Positions 51,885 through 61,897 of a stretch of 64,000 nt of DNA are shown in pieces (position 1 is the stretch's first letter; each line of letters opens with the position of its first letter). Under the pieces are notes generated by a model that saw only the letters and a list, made by a program, of their open reading frames with translations, was not told the origin of the DNA and did no database searches. This stretch comes from Talinum fruticosum (Eukaryota > Streptophyta > Magnoliopsida > Caryophyllales > Talinaceae): contig JAITYX010000059.1 in assembly GCA_021018815.1 (NCBI GenBank), positions 372,001-436,000 of the forward strand, written 5' to 3'. Position numbers and translations under genes: made by a program.

Positions 51885-53230
51885 TTTGTTCCCAAGGATC
51901 AAACTTGAAAATTTAGCAAACCAACTCCATTATCAATGAAGAACAAGAGACAAAAGCACAATGAACAAGAATACGTTAATTACCCTCTAAACCTGAGATT
52001 ATCAGAAACCCTTTACTTCCTCTCGCCCCTCCGTTTCCCTACAATAAAACCGGGAAAGAATTATATTTGTGTAAACAATTTGAATACATAACTCGAAATT
52101 CTACATAAGTAAGCGAAATCAAGTTTCACATCAACAGAGAGAGAGAGAGGAGAGAGAACTCACGGGTAGTCCGCAGAGGGAAGATGAAGAGCAGATAAGG
52201 CTTTGTCCTTCCGGCGGCGTGTCTCCGGCAAGGATAGATCGCCGTCGCCGGTGACGAGTGTCGCTGAGGATGGGAGAGATGAGGTCCGAGACTGGGAGGA
52301 AGGGAAGATGTGATGAGTGAGGGAGATGAAGAGAGGACCCAGTTTCCGGATTGCAGCTTTTACTGATTTTCTTTTCTTTTTTTTTTTTGTTTTTCCGGGG
52401 CAAAGCCACACAAAAAGTTACAATTTTTTTTTTTAACAAAAATATTCGTTAGGTTGTTCAAATGATCAAGGTAAAAACGATATGGTAAAAAAGGATGCCC
52501 AGTGTAAAGCATCTTACAATTTTTTTCTGAGTAAAATATTTCATAAAAATAAATAAGATAGATTATTCATATAAAATAGATATATTAAAATCCGTAAAAA
52601 AATTAAACAACGAAAAACACTAATTCGAAGTCACCTCCTTCCACATATTCCAATTAGGACACACATTTTCATTATTTACTTGTTCTCCAAATAATGTATT
52701 TTAAGTTAATCGCAATTCCCATAAAAGACAACTTGTTCAAAACTCCTTTCTTTTTCTCTGCCCGCTGCTTTGCATCAATTTCACCTCTATTGATTTTCAT
52801 CTTCGCTGTTGCAAATTATAGCAACTTTTTTTCTACGACCTTTAATGTTTCAACACAAAGTAAATTGACCAATGTTTCAACAAAAAAATTCACATTTTTC
52901 AATTAAAACATGCATTTAAATTAATTCATGTTTTTATTTTGTATTTTTTGTCTTTAATCCTCCATTTAATTAGAATTTCAAAATTCTATGAATTTATATA
53001 AGGTATAACTCTCCTATCACATTCATTAATTAAATAAGAAATTTTAATTAAGGGAAGAAGTGTCAACAAATTAAACCAATTTAAATTAATAGATTTAAGA
53101 TAAATGTAAGAACAAAAGAAAAATTACTTTAATTTTGACAACTAGGACATAAACTTTTTTCTTTTTTTTTTTTCATTTCTATGGGGAGTTGGAGGAAAAC
53201 AAAGCCATGCAAGCGCGCCAAAATCGCTCC
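51885..53230. other. PPR leader and promoter, then AT-rich spacer
   Basis: The PPR leader probably includes a non-coding exon near 52160-52340; on the minus strand ACTACCC|GTGAGT looks like a donor near 52165. From 52440 to 53160 no gene is seen. Confidence 0.4.
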
Positions 53231-53265
53231 AGCTACAAACGGCCCTTCCTAAACTTCAGCTCTCT

Positions 53266-53289
53266 GTCACTCTCTCTCTCTCTCTCTCC
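53266..53289. repeat. (TC)n tract in RCC1/FYVE gene leader
   Basis: A CT dinucleotide run about 320 bases upstream of the start codon, in what is likely the transcribed leader. Confidence 0.85.
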
Positions 53290-53604
53290 TGCAACTGTTT
53301 CCAAGTTTTCTCTCACACCTCCTAGCCGGCGATGGCGTTTCCTTCTTCACAGATTCACTGGAGTTGAGCTTCGATTTTCCTTCAATTTCAATCTCTTTTG
53401 ATAGAATCGGCCGATTTTGAGAACTTTCGCCAAAACCCTTTCCGCAATTCGAAATTTAGGCCTTGTACGGAATTGATGAAAGGCGGAAAAGGGGGAAGGA
53501 ATCGACATCTATGAAGACGAAGAGAGTGAAGGACCTGATGCAGTTAGCGAAGCTCAAGGAGGAAGTTGCTTGTAGCCGATCTTCCAAAATCCGGTTCACA
53601 TTGA

Positions 53605-56600
53605 ATGGCAGATCTTGCTAATTTTGGTTATTCTGACCGCGATACTGACCAAGTAACTGCTATTTCCCTCTTCTTCTTCTTCCTCGCTTTAGGTGAATAG
53701 GAATTCGAAGAGTGTTGATTTTTAGTTTTTCACATGTATGTTTGGTGGAATGAGAAATAGTGGTTTATTCGTCTGATTTTATGTTTTCATATCCTGGATA
53801 ATCCATGAGACCGGGATGATTAGGGTTGTTTTTAGGCTTTCAATTATACGGTACTGTCAGTTTGGCATGCCATATTAGTCCCTCAAAATGCGCCCCTTAT
53901 GAGAATAGAGGATCCGGGCTTCAGTAAGAGCAAAGGGCTTAGAAGGAATGGTTGACGAGTTGGGTGTATGAGATGAAGAATAAATTGAAATGATGTGCTA
54001 GGAGTCAAGAACTCTAGCTGACAACCACCATCATGTAACATAAGTCTAGGCATCGAATTGCTGTGTTAAAATGATGGTGGTTTTGCTAAAGCTATTAGTT
54101 AATGGTGCAAGTTATCCAAAGATGGAGGGATTCCAACAATTAGCTGAAGGTTAATATTAAAAATCTATTACTAATGACTTTGAATTACGTATGTTTTATA
54201 CAAATTCTGCATAACTCCGGTTTGCTATGATAATAAGTTTATTTTTTTCCTTTTTTTAGGATACTCAAAATCTGAAGGCACTAATTGCTTTGAAGAAAGG
54301 TACGCATTTGATCAAGTACTGCAGGAAAGGGAGGCCCAAGTGTCGCGCTTTCAGACTCTCTGCCGTAGCTTTCCTCTCTTTCACTAATTTCCTTGGCTCT
54401 GTTACTCATACTGATGCAAGTTGGTGCCTGTAAGGGCAAAATTACCAGACAAAGTGCTTTCAACCCTGTATTACTGTAGCTCTCTTCTTTACTATTTATA
54501 AATCGCTCGTGTTTTATAACAATTTGCGGGTTGTGATGTATGTTATCTTATGCAGCCGTAGTGCTACGATTATTAGTTAACTTGCATGTTTGTGATCTAA
54601 GGGGAGAAAGTTGTGAAGATCCTGAAATTTTGGCATTAATCATTGCACTACTTTCCTGAGGGCACCTCGTGGACTCTCTTAACTTTGATGACTATTCCAA
54701 TGTTATGAAACCGGAGTACTAATATTTTTCTTGGAAATTCGCAGGATGAGGCATCTTTGGTTTGGATTTCGCATGGGGAAGAAAAAAATTTAAAGCTATC
54801 CTTAGTCTCAAAAATCATCCCTGGACAAAGAACTGTGAGCTAAACACCATTTTCATTCATAAGGGCTGTTTGTGCTTTTTCAGTCATTTTGGTTTGTTCA
54901 GCATTTCTGGTCTCCAAGACTGTTGCCAGACATTTGATTGATCGAACATTTGGTGCAGGCTGTCTTTCGCAGATACTTGCGCCCTGAAAAGGATTACTTG
55001 TCATTTTCACTTATTTATCATAACGGTGATAGATCTCTTGACTTGGTCAGTTGCAGCAACATCATTTTATTGTTATTTTATTTGTTGGTTGGGGATGCAG
55101 CTGTAGTCTTAGGTTTATTCTTGTAAAAATTCAACAGATTTAACATTTTTCTGTTTTCTTCACTCCACTTACAAACTGTGTTTTACACATAGATTTGCAA
55201 ATATAAGGCAGAGGTAGAAGTTTGGCTTGCGGGTCTGAAGTATTTAGTCTCAACTGCACAGCGTAATAGGCGTGCAAGAAGTGAAATACCTGATGTGAGT
55301 ATTGCTGACATGTTGATACCCATCATTGTGTAATTACTAGATTAATTGCATCCTCTCCGTTATGGACAGAAATCATGTGGCTTTATTTATCATGTTCTGT
55401 GATCCAATTAAGAACGATTTGAGACTGCTCCTTTCCTCTGTTTTCAATGTGTGATATTATTAAGTTTGAAAATTTGATTGGTTTCTTCTTTGATTTCTAT
55501 AGTGGAATGACGGTGATTCAGTTTTGAATGGTCGTCACTCCAATGCAAATTTAGAGTTCACTTCCATTTTGCATGGTCGAGCATCTGTTGATTGGGTTTC
55601 AAGCTCCGATGTTGGGTCTGAACTGGCAAATATGCAACTGAGGGGAAGTAGTGGAGAAGGTTTCCGGCTTAGCGGAGAAGGTTTTCGGCTCAGTGTTTCG
55701 AGTACTCCTAGTTGCTCAAGTCAAGGTTCTGTGCAAGATGACAATGAATCACTTGGAGATGTTTATGTATGGGGTGAATTGTGGTCTGATGGAGGTTTAC
55801 CTGATGGATCAGATGCCCTAACGCCCAAAACCTTGGAGTCCAATGTTGTTCTGGATGTTCATCAAATTGCTTGTGGCGTCCGACATGCTGCTCTCGTGAC
55901 AAGGCAAGGTGAGGTTTTCACCTGGGGGAAGAATCAGGGGAAGACTTGGGCATGGGATTGAGAGAAACTTCACTCGGCCTCAGCTTGTTGAATTTCTGGC
56001 TGTCACGAATGTAGACTTTGTTTCATGTGGAGAGTTCCATTCATGCGCAGTATCAACAGCGGGTGATTTATTCACTTGGGGTGATGGTATCCATAATGTT
56101 GGACTTCTTGGCCATGGCACTGATGCTAGCCATTGTGTACCAAAAAGAGTTTCTGGTCCTATAGAGGGTCTTCAAGTTATATCCATTGCATGTGGCTCTT
56201 GGCATACAGCATTAACTATTGCAAATGGGAAGCTCTTTACTTTTGGAGATGGAACATTTGGTGCACTGGGCCATGGAAATCGAGAAATCGTTCGTCATCC
56301 AAAGGAAGTTCAACAATTAAACGGCCTCAAAACGATGAAGGTGGCATGTGGAGTTTGGCACACTGCTGCTATTGTTGAAGTTATGAGCCCTTCTCCTTCA
56401 GGTACTAATATTTGTTCCAGAAAATTGTTCACTTGGGGAGATGGCGATAAATACCGCTTAGGTCATGGAAACAAAGAGACATATTTGCTCCCTACTTGTG
56501 TCTCAAATCTTATCGATTACTATTTTCAGCAAATAGCATGTGGAAGTAATCTCACAGTTGCCCTTACAACTTCTGGTCATGTGTTCACAATGGGCAGTAC

Positions 56601-59600
56601 AGCACATGGTCAACTTGGAAACCCACAGGCAGATGGGAAAGTGCCTTGCTTAGTCCAAGAAAAGCTGGTGGGTGAGTTCGTGGAAGAAATTGCATGCGGG
56701 GCATACCATGTTGCAGTCCTCACTTCAAGAAGTGAGGTGTATACTTGGGGCAACGGTGCCAATGGAAGGTTGGGGCATGGTGATGTGGAAGATCGCAAGT
56801 CCCCAACATTTGTAGAGGCACTAAAAGATAGGCATGTGAAAAGCGTAGCATGTGGGTCAAACTTCACTGCAGCTATATGCATGCATAAGTGGGTTTCTGG
56901 AGCTGATCAATCTATTTGCTCAGGATGCCGTCAAGCATTTGGGTTTACCAGAAAAAGACACAATTGCTATAACTGCGGCCTTGTACATTGTGGTGCATGT
57001 AGTTCTAAAAAAGCAGTTAGAGCAGCTCTCGCCCCTACTCCAAGCAAACCACACCGTGTTTGTGATGCTTGCTACAATAAACTTAAGGCTACTACAGCTG
57101 CAACTTCTTCACTTTACTGCAAGAGGCCAACTGCTCCTCGCCGTTCAATTGATAGCTGCAGGGATAAGTATGACAGGCCTGAAACAAAGTCTTCGAGGAC
57201 TCTGCTTTCTCCCACTACAGAGCCAGTCAAATACCTTGAGGTCAAGAACCAAACGTTCGGGGGCAAATCGGAGTCGGTCTCCATGATCCGAGCCTCTCAA
57301 GTGCCATCATTTCAACAGCTGAAAGATATTGCTTTTCCAAGTTCGTTGAGTGCTCTTCAAACTGCTCTGAGGCCTCCCACACCACCACCTCCACCAATGC
57401 AATCGGCATCAAGACCTTCTTCACCATATGCGAGGAGACAGAGTCCAACACGCTCTGCACCTCCTGTATTTTCTAGAGGTGTCATTGATAATCTGAGGAA
57501 GTCAAACGAACTTCTGAGCCGAGAAGTGGCGAAGCTTCAAAATCATGTATTGAAACCCAGACTGCCATAAGCCTTTTTGTATTGTATATATGATACCTGT
57601 AGTAAACATACTTTCAGTTCAAAGTGTGCTCACCGGTTTTCACCCCCTCCCCCCGGCCCCTTCTTAACGCCAGCTTAAATATCTGAGGGAAAAGTGTGAC
57701 ATACAAGATGAGGAAATTGAGAAGTTACACAAGAACGCTAGAGAAGCTGCTTTATTCGCTGCAGAGCAATCATCCAAGTGTGATGTGGCAAAGGAAGTTG
57801 TACAATCCTTAAGCTGTCAGGTAATCTTCCATTCTGTATTTCTCTCACATATTTCGGATGCTAAAAAGCACTTAGCATGTTAAGAGAGAGCGGTAAAAGA
57901 AGATTGTTAGTGTCTTCATGGTAATGGAATTTTAATCTACCGGTCTTCACAGTCCCGAGCAGTCCACTGGTCTTCCTGGTCCATGAACATGGTTTTACAC
58001 CAGATGAGTACCTTGAACTTGATATTGTGATGGTGTGGATTTCTGGCTTCATCTATCCCTTGGAGAAGAACCAATTCGGAATAGATTTTTGGTATGATAC
58101 CACAGAACAAAACAATGGAAATGAGAACTTCATGTTCTATATGCTTCTTTGCTCTCTAATACAGCAACCATCAGTTGCAAAAGAAAATGATGGCATTAAA
58201 CTCCCCCCCAAAAAAAAAAAAAAAACTCTCTTTCCCTGTGACACTGAAAAATGACTTTCTGTAAGAGTTCTCTATCTTTATGTTTCTTTGCTCTTTCATG
58301 TTTATTCAGCTGAAGGAAGTGGCTGAAAAAATACCTCCTGAAGTTTGTGACAACATCAAGGCTCTCCAAACTCAAGTTTTAGCCTCTATTGCAGCAAGTG
58401 ATAGTGAAGCATCAGAGTCTCAAACTTCCTTACCAGCAGTGTTGGAAAATGCTCATCAAATTCTAGAAAATGAAAGCAATGCAGTCGAGGAAGCTACTTC
58501 TACAAAAGGCAAGATCATAACCTTAGACTCAGCCGAAATGGGTGACCTATCACAAGCAGGCCAAAGTGCAGCCCGGGAAGGTAATCAAGCAATTTCATTT
58601 GATGCAACTGCAACTGTAGCTAACCCAGGACCTGAAGATGCTATCCAGGATTCAAGTAGACTGCCATTATCTGATGTATCTGAATCCTCAATAGACCAAA
58701 GCGCAGAAAATGCAGCTACTGAGGTGCCTAAGCCTTCTTCTTCTTCCTCTGGTGTGGATGTAATGCCTAATCAAATTAAGGAAAATGTATCTACACGACC
58801 TCAAGCTTCAATAGCAAGGAGTGAGGGAGCACGAGAAAGCATTGAGCAATTTGAACCAGGAGTTTACGTCACTTTTATTCAACTTCGAAATGGGACTAAA
58901 GTCTTCAGACGTGTCAGATTCAGGTAATTTCTTGATTTTGTTTCCTTGTTGGTATAGGCCCTATCTAAGAAGATTCAAAAATCAATTTACACCGTAACTT
59001 ACTTGGTACTTACATGGTTGATTTGTCGACGACTTGACATAAATGAGTGAAAAAAATATATATATTGTGAGAACTAGGAAAGAAAGGCAATGTGGTGGCT
59101 GTCAGTGCCTCGCAATAACTGGACTATTTAACTGCATAATACTTAATTGCTTGGATATTTCAATTTCGCCATCAGTCTGATGGGTTTACACATGCTGGGA
59201 GTACTCAGAAAAGGATTGTTCTAATCTATTCTACTTACACTTAGCTGCATGAGTACTCCACGAAGTTTCGAGCATAGAATCAAGAATCCAACATGAGAAC
59301 TTGAGATGGAATAAAAAGTCCAAACAACACACTTTCGAGTCATTCTTAATGCATATCACTACACAAAATTGATAATCGTTAACCTTTGCCTATCCAGCTT
59401 CAATTCTGAGTGTATTCTCTATGGCATTAAATCAAGTTGATAGAAATTAGTACATTCTTTTTGCTGAAATACATCAAAATCACAGGAAATGTAAAGACAA
59501 GCTTATTAAATTCATATTCTTCCTGAGATTAATGTAATCTTGTGCTAATTCTGCTGTACTCCAAATTCATTCTGCAGCAAACGAAAGTTTGCCGAGACAC

Positions 59601-59635
59601 AAGCAGGGGAATGGTGGAAAGCCAACAGAGGCTGA
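53605..59635 (+). CDS. PH-RCC1-FYVE-BRX domain protein (PRAF family), with frameshift and premature TGA
   Basis: This is a phosphoinositide-binding, RCC1-repeat protein of the plant-only PRAF family. Exons are 53605-53652, 54260-54364, 54745-54834, 54959-55045, 55193-55294, 55503-57546, 57674-57820, 58310-58923 and 59578-59635. The PH domain (about 20-143) includes [18 protein letters not shown]1 repeats (about 230-604) carry FTWG...GRLGHG units and ACGxxHT/A motifs. The FYVE zinc finger (about 608-680) shows [14 protein letters not shown] and CDAC. A Pro-rich stretch, a coiled coil (about 805-880) and a BRX domain (from about 1050, [20 protein letters not shown]) follow. Two defects are seen. 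The G run 55937-55940 appears two short, since GEVFTWG...GGRLGHG needs six G. An in-frame TGA at 59633 also stands where CGA (Arg) would continue the BRX domain for 32 more codons to a TGA at 59732. Without the TGA the protein would be 1131 residues. Confidence 0.92.
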
Positions 59636-59735
59636 GTGCTCCGGAAATATGTTCCACCCCCTCAAAATAGTGCAACTTTGTCAGCCGCTCAGCAGCTCCA
59701 CTGGCTGATCCACCACCAAGCTAAGGCTAGATGAC

Positions 59736-60480
59736 AGTAATGAGCCCGCAGCGTCTTGAACGTCTTAGATCATTATGAGAAACACTTTGGCATGAGAATT
59801 ATATCACAGGTAGGTGAGGAAATAGGAGAGTCTGTTATACAAAGACATGCAATAATTGAATAAATCGAACATTTTTGTGAAGTATGTACATTCAAGGCAA
59901 CGTCTAGTTTTAATTAATTATCCAAAAGGTGAGTTACTGCTGTGACAAATTTTTTTACTAATAGTAAATAACCGTAGTGTGAATTCGCGAAGGCTCCCAT
60001 ATAATAAAGAGTAACTATGAATCAAGAAAATATCCACACCAAAAAAAAAATGAATCAAGAAAATACAGTAGAAATTACTTTTGCAATTAAAAAATTAATT
60101 TAAAAAAGGCAAGAGCAATCGGATATAATTGATGTCGGTAGTCAACTAATTTTATCAGGAAAATGCAAAAAGCGAAGTGTGAAGAGTGGTATAAACCCAA
60201 GAATTAATAAATTTTTACTTAAGTCAAAAATTTTAAAGATAATTGACCTAATCCATTTAACCCATAAATTATTAACTCAATCGTTAAAATTGACATCAAT
60301 ATCAAATTTTATTTTACTTTTTTATTATATTATATTACTCTTTATACCTCTCTTCAATCTATAAAAATAATCCGATAATAAAAGACACAAAAATTGGTCG
60401 ATTATTAGTTTAAGGAGCGTGACGTAATTCTCTCTCTCTCTTTCTCCCTCAATTTTTTTTTTTTAGTAAATTCAGTTGAA
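59736..60480. other. Intergenic between RCC1/FYVE gene and PMT
   Basis: This holds the 3'UTR of the upstream gene and the PMT promoter. AT-rich; no gene is supported. Confidence 0.5.
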
Positions 60481-60559
60481 AAGCAGGGGTTAACTTTCCT
60501 GAATAAGATCGTTGCTCTGCCACCGTCTTACGCACTCACTCTCATACTATCTTACTCGC

Positions 60560-60587
60560 TCTCTCCCTCTCTCTCTCTCTCTCTCCT
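60560..60587. repeat. (TC)n tract in PMT leader exon
   Basis: A CT-rich dinucleotide tract in the inferred non-coding first exon of the methyltransferase gene. Confidence 0.8.
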
Positions 60588-60664
60588 CACTCATCCTCTT
60601 CTTCTGCAACTCTCTCGCGTTCCTGCGAGAATCTAGGGCTCGTCAGATTCATCTCAGATCTAAG

Positions 60665-61770
60665 GTAATTAAACAGAACGAATCTTTGTTTCTCTCATTC
60701 TTTCTTACTCCGCGATGACTTCATTCCACTGCCGCCATTTCCTTTTTATCTGGAAATTTTCGCAATTATCTTATCGTTGTTGTGTGGTTATCCAATTACT
60801 GATGTGCAAATCGTCAAGCTTGTGTGTTGAATTCAATTCCGGAATGTTTCGTTTTTGCTAGTTAGATCTGCTTGTGGTGGTTGGTTGAATACTAGATGAT
60901 GACAATAATGGTGGGAAATTGATTTGATTTACTGAGTTACTTAGATCTGGCGATAAATCCTGTAAGCTATATATGGTACTTGTTCTTTGTATCTGAGTGT
61001 GAATTACACTTATTATGATTTGGAGAAGTTTAACTAAATGTAGAGCAGACCCAAAATATCCTAGATTCACGGTTTGATAGGGGTCGAGTGGATATTTTCA
61101 TTTCACGGTAATAAATTGGAAAGGAGAGAGAAATACTGGGTTGTATCCTGTTACTATTTTAGGGAGTTCACATTTTTCTGTTCACATTGGAGCATTTAGT
61201 TTTTGTAGGATGATCATTAGATGAATCATATTTGATAGGCTGGTAGACTGGAGTTGTTCTGCTACCTAGACTACCTGGTGAGGTGGACGGATCAGTCACC
61301 CTGACTTTATTGAACTATATCTTGTTCGGCCAATCTCTGAATTGAAAGTAAGGGATCTTAGAGTTATTGCGAAGATAAAGTTTATGAAGCCCGTCTCTAT
61401 TTTCTATTTGTAAATGTGGGTTTATTTTAAACCCTTTGGTTGCCATCTTTAACACAAATTGTATCTCTAAAAGCTTACAGGACTGGGAATGATCAGAGGA
61501 CATGGACTAGCATGGCCTGGAGTTTTAACAGTAGTATTTAAATTTCTTCTCTCGTTGGCCAGCCTTTTTCTAGGCCTCTCTCATACCATTGTATTTGTTG
61601 CATGCATGTAAGCATGTCTATACTTTTCTGCCCATAGTTTTCTTTCTATTATGTTCCGTGTAATATCCATGTTGTCCATTTTGGCAAGTGTCATTAGTCT
61701 GATGTTAAATGGAGTGACAGGTATAAAGTGACAAAGTATGGTGTTATTCATATTTGGATTTTTGATGCAG
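60665..61770 (+). other. 5'UTR intron of PMT
   Basis: The donor AGATCTAAG|GTAATT and the acceptor TTTTTGATGCAG|AGG bracket a T-rich, non-coding stretch. They join a CT-rich leader to the exon holding the ATG at 61898. The placement is an inference from splice-site quality. Confidence 0.6.
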
Positions 61771-61897
61771 AGGAAAGAAGAAATAGCAGTGTATTTGGGA
61801 TTCAATCTTGTAGCACTGATAATGATGGTCTGATTGCGTACTTCCAAGACAGAAGTTAACGTGGAGTAGTCTACCAAGGAAAAATCTGGTGGTAAAA

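Noticed and set aside
5917..57546. Interpretation of the five frameshifted genes as pseudogenes
   Set aside because: Each has a single type of defect at homopolymers, complete domains, intact splice sites and normal repaired length. Pseudogenes would show mixed damage.
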